This document shows, one piece after another, positions 54,127-63,503 of a DNA stretch of 64,000 bases (positions are counted from its first letter, which is position 1; the number at the start of each line of letters is the position of its first letter). This stretch comes from Hyphomicrobiales bacterium. GTDB lineage: Bacteria > Pseudomonadota > Alphaproteobacteria > Rhizobiales > Beijerinckiaceae. The stretch spans positions 1 through 64,000 of the forward strand of contig UCBZ01000014.1 in the NCBI GenBank assembly GCA_900470775.1, in the 5' to 3' direction. The notes under the pieces were generated by a model, which worked only from the letters and a program-made list of their open reading frames with translations, was not told the origin of the DNA and did not search any database. Both the position numbers and the translations under genes were made by a program.

Positions 54127-55728
54127 ATGACCACATCGATCGACTTTGAGACGCTGCTGGAAGTCCTCGACGGCATTCCGATCGGAATCGCCGCTTCAAG
54201 CCAGGACGTGCCGATCTATGCGAACCGTCAGGCAATGGCGCACGCTCTCTCGACTTGCGGCCAGCGCGGCACCGCGGGATCCGACGATGCCATCAGCGAA
54301 CAGCAATTATCGCTTTCCATCGGCGGCGTGCCGCATCAGATCCGTCTGACTCTCGACGTTGCCGAACAACGCGCCTTGGAAGACGATCTGTTCCGGCGGG
54401 CTTATTTCGACGGTCTGACCGGCCTGCCCAACCGCGGTTTGCTCGAGCGCAGCGTGGCGGCGCTGATCGAATCGGGCTCCGAGACGACTTTCGCTCTCGC
54501 CTTTCTCGATCTCGACGGCTTCAAGAACATCAACGACTATTACGGGCATGCCGTCGGCGACGCGCTACTGGTCAAGATCGCCCAGCGCCTCGGCGGCGAA
54601 CTGCGCCCCGTCGATCTGCTGGCGCGCGTCGGGGGCGACGAGTTCGTGCTGCTGCTCTCGCCGGCCGGGCCGGTGGAAGAGGTCGCCGCCAGGGTCGAGC
54701 ATTTCCTGTCCAGGCTGAAGGAGCCCTACTTCATCGACGGCAGCGAGATCTTCATCTCCGCCTCGGTGGGCGTCAGCCTCTACCCGGCCGATGGCCGCTC
54801 CTATGACGCGCTCTGCACGAACGCCGATCGCGCGATGTACCGCATCAAGGGCACCACCAAGGGCAGCGTGCAGTTCTACAGCCCTGGCGTCGATCACGCC
54901 GCAAGCGAACGCATGAAGGTCGAGCAGCGGCTTCGGCTGGCCGTGCGGGACCGGCGCCTGCGCTGCGCCTATCAGCCGAAGGTCGATTTCCGCACGAACG
55001 ACGTCGTCGGCGTCGAGGTGCTGCTGCGTTGGGTGGACGAGGAAGGCGCAATCCAGCCGCCCGGCGACTTCGTCAATCTGGCCGTGGAATTGGGCCTCAT
55101 GGACGAGATCACGCATCTCGTCCTTGCAGAGGCCACAGGCGCGGTCGACCGTATCAACGATGCGTTCGGTGCGACCTCGACCATCAGCCTCAATGTCGCC
55201 GCGCGGCAAGCGGACGAGCCCCTGTTCATGCGCTCGCTGGTCGATGCCATTGAGGCCACCGGCTTTGCCAGACGGTTCATGATCGAACTGACCGAGGAGG
55301 CCTTCCTGTCGAAGAGCCGCTTCCAGACGCAGGTCCTTCCGATGATCCGCGAGGTGGGAGCGCGCGTTTCGATCGACGACTTCGGCGTTGGCTATTCGTC
55401 GCTGTCGGCCCTGGCCGACATCACGGCCGACGAGATCAAGGTGGATCGTTCCTTCATCACCGCGATCCACCAGCGCCCGCGCAGCCAGAGCATTCTCAAG
55501 ACGATCGAGTCGCTGGCCGAGGCGTTGGATATGTCGATCATCGTCGAAGGCGTCGAATCCGTTGAGGAACTCCTGTACCTCCAGGCCGCGACTCGCATCC
55601 GACTCGCGCAGGGCTATTATTTCGCGAAACCCATGTTCCTCGATGAATTAGCGGTCAGAGTTCCCGACCTATCCCTCCGGCAGCCTTCCATTCCCTCGCG
55701 CATGCCCTTGTTTCGCGTCGTCGGCTGA
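54127..55728 (+). CDS. GGDEF-EAL cyclic-di-GMP enzyme
   Basis: The protein is 533 residues, apparently soluble. A short N-terminal PAS-like region (about 8-80) is followed by a GGDEF domain with intact GGDEF (169-173) and I-site RPVD (160-163), and an EAL domain whose signature reads EVLLRW (297-302) with later DDFGVGYSSL and IVEGVES. Both diguanylate cyclase and phosphodiesterase activity are plausible. It is 14 bases downstream of the HerA-like gene and shares a transcript with it; a bidirectional terminator follows. Confidence 0.94.
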   Translation: MTTSIDFETLLEVLDGIPIGIAASSQDVPIYANRQAMAHALSTCGQRGTAGSDDAISEQQLSLSIGGVPHQIRLTLDVAEQRALEDDLFRRAYFDGLTGLPNRGLLERSVAALIESGSETTFALAFLDLDGFKNINDYYGHAVGDALLVKIAQRLGGELRPVDLLARVGGDEFVLLLSPAGPVEEVAARVEHFLSRLKEPYFIDGSEIFISASVGVSLYPADGRSYDALCTNADRAMYRIKGTTKGSVQFYSPGVDHAASERMKVEQRLRLAVRDRRLRCAYQPKVDFRTNDVVGVEVLLRWVDEEGAIQPPGDFVNLAVELGLMDEITHLVLAEATGAVDRINDAFGATSTISLNVAARQADEPLFMRSLVDAIEATGFARRFMIELTEEAFLSKSRFQTQVLPMIREVGARVSIDDFGVGYSSLSALADITADEIKVDRSFITAIHQRPRSQSILKTIESLAEALDMSIIVEGVESVEELLYLQAATRIRLAQGYYFAKPMFLDELAVRVPDLSLRQPSIPSRMPLFRVVG

Positions 55729-55877
55729 CGAGCATCTTGAATTTCATCGTCCCGATATTCTGCCGCCTTGAAGAGGTGGCGCGTGTGGTTGGAGCGGCTG
55801 GCGGCTGCCGTCGCACGTGATCTCGGGAACGAGGGAGAAGGCCGCCTTGGAACGGCAGCGCGGATGTTCACGACAAG

Positions 55878-55907
55878 AAAAAGGCCGGCATCGCTGCCGG
55901 CCTTTTT
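55878..55907. terminator. Bidirectional Rho-independent terminator
   Basis: AAAAAGGCCGGCA-TCGC-TGCCGGCCTTTTT is a perfect stem with A-run and T-run, so it can serve both the plus-strand HerA/GGDEF-EAL transcript and the minus-strand rpmI-rplT transcript. Confidence 0.92.
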
Positions 55908-55928
55908 CATATCTTTAGAGCCCTAAGC

Positions 55929-56309
55929 TCAGGCAGCCTTGGCTTCCGCCTCGGAGCCGAGCGCGGCCTTGACCATCTCGACCACCGCGGTGAACGAGGC
56001 GGGCTCGTCGATGGCCATCGCCGAGAGGGTCTTGCGGTCGAGTTCGATGCCGGCCTTGTGCAGGCCGTTGATGAACATCGAGTAGACCAGGCCGTGCTCG
56101 CGCACCGCAGCGTTCAGGCGCTGGATCCAGAGCGCGCGGAACGAGCGCTTCCGGTTCTTGCGGTCGCGATAGGCGTACTGCATCGAGCGATCGACGGCCG
56201 CCTTGGCGGCGCGGATCGTATTCTTGCGGCGGCCATAGAAGCCCTTGGCGGCCTTGAGTGTCTTCTTGTGCTTGGCATGGGACGTTACGCCCCGTTTCAC
56301 GCGAGCCAT
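55929..56309 (-). CDS. rplT: 50S ribosomal protein L20
   Basis: The protein is 126 residues and matches L20 throughout ([51 protein letters not shown]). It is needed for early 50S assembly. The C-terminus carries a slightly Ala/Glu-rich extension. It lies 28 bases downstream of rpmI. Confidence 0.98.
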   Translation of the reverse strand: MARVKRGVTSHAKHKKTLKAAKGFYGRRKNTIRAAKAAVDRSMQYAYRDRKNRKRSFRALWIQRLNAAVREHGLVYSMFINGLHKAGIELDRKTLSAMAIDEPASFTAVVEMVKAALGSEAEAKAA

Positions 56310-56337
56310 GTTTGATCTCCGGAAAGGTTAGGGGGCG

Positions 56338-56538
56338 TCAGCCGTTGGGGAGGAAATACTTCTTCACGTTGGCCGCATCACCCTCGAACAGGGTGGTGGT
56401 GCCGCGGTGATTGCGGAGCTGCTTGTTGGTCCGCTTGATCATCCCGTGACGCTTGCCGGCCTGCGCGTAGAGCACTTTCCCGGTTCCGGTGATCTTGAAG
56501 CGCTTCTTGGCGCTCGACTTCGTCTTGATCTTGGGCAT
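56338..56538 (-). CDS. rpmI: 50S ribosomal protein L35
   Basis: The protein is 66 residues and matches L35 ([42 protein letters not shown]). It is first in the rpmI-rplT pair; infC is not in the window upstream, and pheST is not directly downstream. Confidence 0.98.
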   Translation of the reverse strand: MPKIKTKSSAKKRFKITGTGKVLYAQAGKRHGMIKRTNKQLRNHRGTTTLFEGDAANVKKYFLPNG

Positions 56539-56799
56539 TTTCGCTCCTCATAGGTCGCGAGCGCGCAAACGGCGCCGCTTCATGTTTGCTTGCTGGAAGC
56601 AAAGATCGATCGCCACGGCAGCCCTTATCAGCCGGGCGATCGAAGGCCGCGCGTATGACAGAAAAGGACGGGGGTGGCAAGGGACGCTGTGCCTCAGACC
56701 GTCCAGGGAAGACGGTAGCAGTGAGGCAGCGTCGCGTGCCCGGCCCTGATGACGCCGCCACAGGTCCATGAGATAACATACAACGGGGGGAAACCGTTC

Positions 56800-57426
56800 A
56801 TGAATCAGGTCGCCATTCTGGCGGGCATCGCGGCGATCCATGCGCTCGCCATCGCAAGCCCCGGCCCCACTTTCGCGGTCGTCATGAGCTATGCGGTCAA
56901 AGGCGATCGCCGCGCCGGGCTGCTGCTGACCCTCGGCGTGGTGCTGGCGACCGTGACATGGGCGATCGCCGCTGCCGCCGGCCTCGGAACCCTGCTGGCA
57001 AGCTTCCCGCTCGCCTATCGTGGCCTGCAGATCGCCGGCGCCGCCTATCTGATCTATCTCGGGGCGAAGCTCCTGATCGCGATCATCCGCGACAAGGGCC
57101 CGGCCGCCGCCCATGCGGCGTCGGAGCCGGTATCGGGGCTGGAGGCGATCCGCGCCGGCTTCATCACCAACATCACCAATCCAAAGGTTGTCGCCTATTA
57201 CGCCAGTCTGTTCGGCGTGATGATCCCCGCCGGCGCACCAAGCTGGCTGTTTTGGGCGGCCGTCGCCGTCGTCGTCGCGGTCTCGGCGGCGTGGTGGATC
57301 GCGGTGACGCTGTTCTTCACCGTGCCTGCGGTAAGCCGGGCCTACGTCGGGGCCAAATCGGGGCTGGATGTCGTCATGGGCATCGTCTTGATTGGGCTTG
57401 GCCTGCGGCTGGCCGTCTTCGGCTGA
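56800..57426 (+). CDS. LysE/RhtB-family amino acid exporter
   Basis: The protein is 208 residues with six membrane helices. The family start is ASPGPTFAVVMSYAVKGDRRAG, followed by GAAYLIYLGAKLL and GFITNITNPKVVAYYASLF. Such proteins export amino acids or related metabolites. The ATG at 56800 is chosen because a purine-rich GGGGGGAAA precedes it. It lies 38 bases before the BKACE gene and diverges from rpmI. Confidence 0.92.
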   Translation: MNQVAILAGIAAIHALAIASPGPTFAVVMSYAVKGDRRAGLLLTLGVVLATVTWAIAAAAGLGTLLASFPLAYRGLQIAGAAYLIYLGAKLLIAIIRDKGPAAAHAASEPVSGLEAIRAGFITNITNPKVVAYYASLFGVMIPAGAPSWLFWAAVAVVVAVSAAWWIAVTLFFTVPAVSRAYVGAKSGLDVVMGIVLIGLGLRLAVFG

Positions 57427-57464
57427 ACCCGCGACAAGGCAACGCTCGAGGCCCGGAGTCGCCC

Positions 57465-58292
57465 ATGACCACACCCTGCATCATCACTGTCGCCATGACC
57501 GGCTCGCTGCCGACCAAGCGCGACAATCCGGCCGTGCCGATCTCGATTGCGGAGCAGGTCGAGTCGACGCAGGAAGCCTTCGAGGCCGGGGCGTCGCTGG
57601 CGCATTGCCATGTCCGCAACGACGACGGCACGCCGACCTCCGACCCCGAGCGCTTCGGCCGGCTGCTGGAGGGTTTGCGCCAGCATTGCCCCGGCATGAT
57701 CGTACAGCTGTCGACCGGCGGGCGTTCCGGCGCGGGGCGCGAGCGCGGCGGCATGATCCCGCTGAAACCCGACATGTGCTCGCTCTCGACCGGCTCCTGC
57801 AATTTCCCGACCCGGATTTACGAGAACAGCCCCGACCTCGTCGATTGGCTGGCGAGCGAGATGCTCAGCTATGGCGTCAAGCCGGAGATCGAAGCCTTCG
57901 ACCTCTCGATGATCTTCAAGGCCGTCGAGATGAATGTGGCCGGCGCGATCGCGGGGCCGCTGCATGTGCAGTTCGTGATGGGCGTCAGGAATGCCATGCC
58001 GGTCGATCGCGCCGTGTTCGAATTCTACATCGCGACGCTGAAACGGCTCGCACCAGACGCGACCTGGACAGGTGCCGGTATCGGGCGCGACCAGATCACG
58101 CTCAACCGCTGGTCGCTCGAACTCGGCGGACATTGCCGCACCGGGCTGGAAGACAATGTCCGGCTCGACCGTGACAGGCTGGCACCGTCCAATGCCGCAC
58201 TCGTGCAGCGCGTTGTCGACCTCTGCCCGGAGTACGGCCGGCGGCCGGCAACGACCCAGGAGGCGCGGGCGCTGCTCGGGCTCGCCGCCTGA
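57465..58292 (+). CDS. BKACE (beta-keto acid cleavage enzyme, DUF849)
   Basis: The protein is 275 residues, a TIM barrel. BKACE enzymes condense a beta-keto acid with acetyl-CoA and cleave it to a CoA ester plus acetoacetate, the lysine-fermentation Kce reaction being the best known. Zinc ligands are in LAHCHVRNDDG (His47, His49). PLKPDMCSL, PEIEAFDLSM and TWTGAGIGRDQ are also typical. The substrate cannot be read from the sequence. Neighbouring LysE and the downstream aminotransferase hint at amino-acid-derived keto acids. Confidence 0.9.
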   Translation: MTTPCIITVAMTGSLPTKRDNPAVPISIAEQVESTQEAFEAGASLAHCHVRNDDGTPTSDPERFGRLLEGLRQHCPGMIVQLSTGGRSGAGRERGGMIPLKPDMCSLSTGSCNFPTRIYENSPDLVDWLASEMLSYGVKPEIEAFDLSMIFKAVEMNVAGAIAGPLHVQFVMGVRNAMPVDRAVFEFYIATLKRLAPDATWTGAGIGRDQITLNRWSLELGGHCRTGLEDNVRLDRDRLAPSNAALVQRVVDLCPEYGRRPATTQEARALLGLAA

Positions 58293-58298
58293 GGCAGG

Positions 58299-60881
58299 CT
58301 ACTCGGCCGCACGGATGAAGCTCTCGCCGTTCTCGCCAGTGACGCGCTCGCCGAGCCGGTCGACGTCGAGCAGCATCAGCATGCCCGCCGATTCGCCCCG
58401 CGCGTCACGCGCCGCGACGACGCCGAGCGCCGGCACGCCGGTCTTGGCCGTGAGATCGCGCAGCGGCTGCAATTCGGACGCCGCGATCTCGGGGATCAGG
58501 CCGAGCGCATCGACGACCAGCCCCAGCGTCCGGCCGGCGGCGCGGACGATGACGATCTGCTGTTCCTCTGAGGAGGCGTCGGGAATGCCAAGCAGGCGCG
58601 CCAGGCGCAGCACCGGCACAGGCTGGCCATGATGCAGCTTGTAGCCGGCGAGCAGCCCGTCGCCGGCCTGGCGTGCCGAGGGCTTCAGGCCGACGATGTC
58701 GACCGCCTCGACGACGTCCCGAGCCTTCACGCCGAGCCAGTGCCGGCCGATATGGAAGCTCGCGACCTCGAAGGCCTCGACGCCATCGGCAGGCTTGTGC
58801 GCTGCGAGCGTACCGCGCCCTGCCCCGCCCGCCGCCGGCCTCGCGAGCGCGCCGGTCGCGACGGCGCCCAGAGGTACGGCGCAGAGCGCCACGACATCGG
58901 CGCGGTGTCCGTCGCTGGTCTTGTACTCGCGATAGCCCTTCGAGAGCGCCGCGCCGACGGCCATGTGCTTGCCCTCGAAGCTGCGGATGCAGGCGAGGTC
59001 GCCGTCGCGGTCGAGGCTCGCAGGATCGACCGGCAGTGGCGTTTCCGAGCCGATCGGGAAGCGCGGATCGCTCGAGGCGATCACGCGGTCGTCGCTGCCG
59101 ACCAGCACCGCGAAGGCGCCCGGCAAGGGCGCGCCATCCTCGTTGGTCGGCAGGGAATCGGCCAGAATCGCCGCGAATTGCGGGGTCGAGTCGAAGACGA
59201 TCGCGATGCCGCCGAGAGGCTTGCCGCCGGCCGGAGATTGCACCGCCGCCGTGTAGACCAGCGTCGCGGCGTCATCATAGAGCCCGGTCGGCTCGAAGGC
59301 GGAGACCGCGTAGTGCTGGCCGGAGCGCAGCGCCAGCGTGCGGGCCACCCATTCGGCGTCGAGCACCTGGCCGACGAGATGCGCCTGCGAGGGCTGGGAG
59401 ACGGCGGTCACCACGCCTTGCGCGTCAAACAGGATGAGATTGCTGTAGACGGTGTAGAGCGCGTTGATGGTGGCGAGGATCTCGCCGCAGGAACGGTTGC
59501 CCTCCGGCGTCGGCGCGGCGAGCACGCGCGCGAAGGTTGCATTCAGCGCCCACCAGCGGCAGTCATTGGCGCGCTCGTAGAGATTGCGGTCCATCACGTC
59601 GATGGCGAAGGCGGCGCGCGAGCGGCACTTTTCCATGATCGCCGCGACGACCGTGCGGTGGAGATCCCCGATCGAGGCGTCGCACACGGCCTGCGTCTTG
59701 CGGCCGGCGCTCGATATCTCCCAGAGCAGGATCTTCGAAAAGGCCGCATTGGCAGCTGTCGAGCCCGCCTGGCGGATCGAGCCGTTCCAGACGGAGCGGT
59801 TGAGATCGCCCTGGATCGCCGCCGCCTGGCGGGAAACTCCGCGCAATTCGGCGGAGAACAGGCCGGCCTGGCTCGTCACGGCCGCGAGCAGATCCTCGCC
59901 GATGCCCTTGCTGAGCTCGCCCTCGTCCTGATCGAACGCCGCATCCAGCGGGATCAGGCCGAGCCCGATCCAGCCCGGGCCCATATAGCCCTGATAGCCG
60001 GCGCTGCGGCAGGCCATGGCGAGATATTGCCGCCCGCCGAGCTTGATGATCGGATCGCGGCCCTGCAGCGCCGAGGGCGACAGCTTCAGCCCCGCCGGAA
60101 GCTGGATCCCACAGGAGCCGGCGACGACGTCTCCCTCCGGCGATACGCAGCCCAGCACGGTCCAGTCATGCTCCGGCAGGAGCTTGCGGAAGATGCCTTC
60201 CATCTCGTCGGCCAGGCGGAAGACCAGAACGAGCACGCCGAGCGGGCGCCGGCTGGCATCCTCGACCCGCCAGGCATAGACCAGTGCCTGTTCGTCCGAG
60301 ACGAAATCCAGCACGCCGTAATGCTCGACATAGGCGCCGCTCGAGCTCAGAGCCTCGTCGATGATCGCGTGGCGCGCCGTCTTGGCCTCATGCGGTGCGA
60401 GTCTGGCGCGGATCGCGCCCTCGCGATCGATCAGCACGATGTCGGAATAAACCGAGTATTTCGCGACATAGTCGCGGAAGCGGGCCTCGATCGCCGCGCG
60501 CGCCTCGGCTGAGGGGCTGGCCTCGAGCATCTCGCGGATATCGGTATCGGCGGCGAGGAAGCCGATATCGGCCGTGCGCTCGAACAGGTTGCGGACCAGG
60601 ACGTCGATGGTGTTCTGCGCCTTGATGCGCAGGTCGGTCATGACCTTGTCGCGGGTTTCCTTGGCGAGATGGCCGAGCAGGCTCGCAGTCAGCTCCTCGA
60701 AGGCCGAGCGCGTGCCCGACATTTCGGTGGCGTTGCCGGACAGCTGCCCGAGCAGGGTCAGCGTATCCCAGGACGCCTGGAGGCGATCGAAGACCTGGCG
60801 ATAATCGTCGATCGCCCGCATGTGCCGGATCAGGCCCGCAAGCGCCGGGTCGATCGCAATCCCCTTGTGCAGAGTCTGCAA
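58299..60881 (-). CDS. Double-Cache protein with C-terminal CheW domain
   Basis: The protein is 860 residues. Two related sensor regions (about residues 80-330 and 400-660) each show a helical lead, then a Cache/PAS-like beta domain: YSDIVLIDREGAIRAR and YSNLILFDAQGVVTAV are equivalent segments. The last 150 or so residues are a CheW domain (VASFHIGRHWLGVKARDVVEAV, LAGYKLHHGQPVPVLRL, VDALGLIPEI). I see neither convincing membrane helices nor a methyl-accepting hairpin, which is unusual for Cache proteins. It may be a soluble coupling protein that brings a sensory input to CheA. Confidence 0.85.
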   Translation of the reverse strand: MQTLHKGIAIDPALAGLIRHMRAIDDYRQVFDRLQASWDTLTLLGQLSGNATEMSGTRSAFEELTASLLGHLAKETRDKVMTDLRIKAQNTIDVLVRNLFERTADIGFLAADTDIREMLEASPSAEARAAIEARFRDYVAKYSVYSDIVLIDREGAIRARLAPHEAKTARHAIIDEALSSSGAYVEHYGVLDFVSDEQALVYAWRVEDASRRPLGVLVLVFRLADEMEGIFRKLLPEHDWTVLGCVSPEGDVVAGSCGIQLPAGLKLSPSALQGRDPIIKLGGRQYLAMACRSAGYQGYMGPGWIGLGLIPLDAAFDQDEGELSKGIGEDLLAAVTSQAGLFSAELRGVSRQAAAIQGDLNRSVWNGSIRQAGSTAANAAFSKILLWEISSAGRKTQAVCDASIGDLHRTVVAAIMEKCRSRAAFAIDVMDRNLYERANDCRWWALNATFARVLAAPTPEGNRSCGEILATINALYTVYSNLILFDAQGVVTAVSQPSQAHLVGQVLDAEWVARTLALRSGQHYAVSAFEPTGLYDDAATLVYTAAVQSPAGGKPLGGIAIVFDSTPQFAAILADSLPTNEDGAPLPGAFAVLVGSDDRVIASSDPRFPIGSETPLPVDPASLDRDGDLACIRSFEGKHMAVGAALSKGYREYKTSDGHRADVVALCAVPLGAVATGALARPAAGGAGRGTLAAHKPADGVEAFEVASFHIGRHWLGVKARDVVEAVDIVGLKPSARQAGDGLLAGYKLHHGQPVPVLRLARLLGIPDASSEEQQIVIVRAAGRTLGLVVDALGLIPEIAASELQPLRDLTAKTGVPALGVVAARDARGESAGMLMLLDVDRLGERVTGENGESFIRAAE

Positions 60882-61173
60882 GTCCTGGGTGCTCTCTATC
60901 AGGCCGACGCCCGCTCGGAGGGTGCCAGGCGGGCGACTGAAAAGGACGACGTCAAGGAAGCGCCTCCACCTTGGAACAGACCATCAACCGGGCTGATTCG
61001 CACCGGGTCAGTGGTTCGAGATTCGCATAAATTTGCAGCAAATGCAGCGTTCATCCCCAGCATCCAAAGCGGCTCGACCGTCCCGGCGACATCAGGCGCG
61101 AGATGAACGCCGTCACGGCCGCGTTTCGCGCCTGCGGGAGAAGGCGGAACCGTCCGATGCGAAGTGTTCCATA

Positions 61174-61209
61174 TGTTTCATTTTATGAATTAGGAGATAT
61201 CTGTTTCAT
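61174..61209. promoter_or_regulatory. Candidate operator upstream of the RpiR gene
   Basis: The 358-base gap 60882-61239 is gene-free. Close to the RpiR start it contains TTCAT-TTT-ATGAA (61177-61189), a 13-base palindrome, and TGTTTCAT at 61174-61181 repeated at 61202-61209 (28-base spacing). Both could bind a dimeric regulator, most simply RpiR itself. The AGGAGA at 61192-61197 is embedded between them. Confidence 0.5.
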
Positions 61210-61239
61210 ACGCGTGCGATTTCCGTTATTGATGAAGCC

Positions 61240-62133
61240 ATGGATCAAAAGGACGTCGTCGCAGCGCTGGACGCGCAATTCGAGAGGCTGCCGACGCAGT
61301 TGCGGGCGGTCGCACGCTGGGTGCTCGACCATCCCGCCGATGTCGCCCTGCTGGCCACCCGTGAACAGGCGCGGCGCGCCGGCCTGGCGCCTGCGACCTT
61401 CACGCGGCTGGCGCAGCGGCTCGGGCTTTCCGGATATGACGCCTTGCGAACGGCCTATGCGGCCTCGCTGCGCCAGCGCCCCGACGGCTTCGCCAACCGC
61501 GCCACTGAATTGCTGGTGCGCCATGGCGAGGAAGGCGACAGCGCCATCGCGCAGGACATGTTCGCGGCGCTGGCCGAGCATATCCGCGCGCTGCGCGAAC
61601 CCGACTGCGTGGCGCGGCTCGAACGCGCTGCCGCGAGGCTGGCGGATGCGCGCAGCGTCTTCTGCTTCGGCCTGCGCTCGGCCTTTCCGGCGGTTTATAT
61701 GCTCGACTATATCCGGGCGCTGATCGGCGCGGATTCGACGCTCGCCGATGGCGCCGGCGGGCGCGGCATCGATGCCTTGCGCCGAATCGGGCCGGGCGAC
61801 GTACTCTTCGTCGTCTCCGTGTCACCCTATACGCGGCTCACCGTCCAGGCCGCGTCTTACGCCCGCGACAGGGGCGCGGCGATCGTCGCCCTGACCGACA
61901 GCGTGCATTCGCCGCTGGCCGCACTCGCCGACGAACTCGTGCTGGTGCGCACCGAGACGCCCTCCTTCTTCCACACGATGACGCCGGCCTTCGCGGCGGT
62001 CGAATGCCTCGCGGCGCTGATGACGGCGCGGCGCGGCCAGCCGGCGCTCGACGCCATCGCCGCATCCGAGGCCCAGCTCGACGCCTTCTCGACCTTCGAA
62101 AGCCCGCGCCGCACGAAACGGAGATCCGCATGA
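61240..62133 (+). CDS. MurR/RpiR-family transcriptional regulator
   Basis: The protein is 297 residues. The N-terminal HTH_6 domain (VARWVLDHPADVALLATRE, GLAPATFTRLAQRLGLSGYD) is followed by a SIS domain at about 125-265 (ARSVFCFGLRSAFPAVYML, DVLFVVSVSPYTRLTV, RGAAIVALTDSVHSPLA), which senses phosphosugars or other small molecules. Its stop overlaps the aminotransferase start (ATGA), so it is the first gene of this catabolic operon and its likely local regulator. Confidence 0.93.
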   Translation: MDQKDVVAALDAQFERLPTQLRAVARWVLDHPADVALLATREQARRAGLAPATFTRLAQRLGLSGYDALRTAYAASLRQRPDGFANRATELLVRHGEEGDSAIAQDMFAALAEHIRALREPDCVARLERAAARLADARSVFCFGLRSAFPAVYMLDYIRALIGADSTLADGAGGRGIDALRRIGPGDVLFVVSVSPYTRLTVQAASYARDRGAAIVALTDSVHSPLAALADELVLVRTETPSFFHTMTPAFAAVECLAALMTARRGQPALDAIAASEAQLDAFSTFESPRRTKRRSA

Positions 62134-63461
62134 GCCATCTGCTTCACCGCAGCTTGAACGGCAGCTACCCCGTCGCCGTCGGTGGCAAGGGCGTCACCCT
62201 GATCGACGCCGAGGGCCGGAGCTATATCGACGCCAGCGGCGGGGCGGCCGTGTCCTGCCTCGGCCATGGCCATCCCGATATCCTGGCCGCGATGCACGCC
62301 CAGATCGACAAGCTGGCCTACGCCCATACCAGCTTCTTCACCTCGGACCCCGCCGAGGAGCTGGCCGACCACCTGATCGCCCGCGCGCCGAAGGGGCTGA
62401 GCAACGTCTTCGTCTGCAGCAGCGGCTCGGAAGCGATCGAGGCCTGCCTGAAGCTGGCGCGGCATTATTTCGTCGAGACCGGCGAGACGCGCCGGACCAA
62501 CTTCATCTCGCGCCGGCAGAGCTATCACGGCATCACAGTCGGGGCGCTCTCGGTCGGCGGGCGGATGAAGGACCGCGCGCCGTTCAAGGAGATGCTGCTC
62601 GCCGGCCACCATATCGCGCCCTGCCATGCCTATCGCGGCCAACACGCGGACGAGACGCCGGAAGCCTATGGGCTGCGCATGGCCGACGAGCTGGAGGCCA
62701 AGATCCTCGAACTCGGCCCCGACACCGTCGCAGCCTTCGTCGCCGAGACGGTGGTCGGCGCGACGCTGGGGGCCTCGCCGCCGGCGCCCGGCTATTTCAG
62801 GCGCATCCGCGAGATCTGCGACCGCCACGGCGTGCTGCTGATCCTCGACGAGGTGATGTGCGGCATGGGCCGGACCGGGACGCTGCATGCCTGCGAGCAG
62901 GAGGGCATCGCGCCCGACCTGATGGCCATCGCCAAGGGGCTGGGCGCCGGCTATGCGCCGATCGGCGCGATGCTGGCCTCGGGCAAGATCGTCGAGGCGA
63001 TCAGGCAGCGCTCGGGCGCCTTTCCGCACAGCCAGACCTATAACGGCCATCCGCTGGCGTGTGCGACCGCGCTCGCCGTGCAGAAGGTCATCGAGCGCGA
63101 CGATTTGCTCGCCGATGTGCGGCTGCAGGGGGCCCATCTCGAACGCCGGCTGAAGGAGCGCTTCGGCAACCACCACCATGTCGGGGACGTGCGCGGGCGC
63201 GGCCATTTCTGGGGTATCGAAATCGTCGCCGACCGCGCCTCCAAGACGCCCTTCGAGGCCGGGCTGAAGCTCAACGCCAGGGTGAAGCAGGCGGCGATGG
63301 CACGCGGGCTCCTGGTCTATCCTATGGGAGGAACGGCCGACGGCGTCTCCGGCGACCATGTGCTGCTGGCGCCCCCCTTCATCGCGGATGCCGCGGTGAT
63401 GGACACGATCGTCGAACGGCTCGGAGAAGCCGTCGATACCGCGATCGCGGATGCGCGCTAG
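62130..63461 (+). CDS. Class III (PLP-dependent) aminotransferase
   Basis: The protein is 443 residues, fold type I. GGAAVSCLGHGHPDILAAM, VCSSGSEAIEACLKLAR, RRQSYHGITVGALSVGG, LLILDEVMCGMGRTG and the PLP-lysine motif AIAKGLGAGYAPIGAML are all in place. Such enzymes use omega-amino acids, diamines or 2,2-dialkyl amino acids; the substrate is not evident. It is translationally coupled to the RpiR gene and followed after 42 bases by an ABC binding-protein gene, suggesting uptake and transamination of the same compound. Confidence 0.93.
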   Translation: MSHLLHRSLNGSYPVAVGGKGVTLIDAEGRSYIDASGGAAVSCLGHGHPDILAAMHAQIDKLAYAHTSFFTSDPAEELADHLIARAPKGLSNVFVCSSGSEAIEACLKLARHYFVETGETRRTNFISRRQSYHGITVGALSVGGRMKDRAPFKEMLLAGHHIAPCHAYRGQHADETPEAYGLRMADELEAKILELGPDTVAAFVAETVVGATLGASPPAPGYFRRIREICDRHGVLLILDEVMCGMGRTGTLHACEQEGIAPDLMAIAKGLGAGYAPIGAMLASGKIVEAIRQRSGAFPHSQTYNGHPLACATALAVQKVIERDDLLADVRLQGAHLERRLKERFGNHHHVGDVRGRGHFWGIEIVADRASKTPFEAGLKLNARVKQAAMARGLLVYPMGGTADGVSGDHVLLAPPFIADAAVMDTIVERLGEAVDTAIADAR

Positions 63462-63503
63462 CGCGCCGCGAACCATCTCAAAATCAAAAACAGGGGACTA
63501 TCC

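Noticed and set aside
61103..61723. Plus-strand frame of 206 codons before and across rpiR
   Set aside because: It is a frame-shifted reading of the RpiR gene; the HTH and SIS motifs are in the frame starting at 61240.
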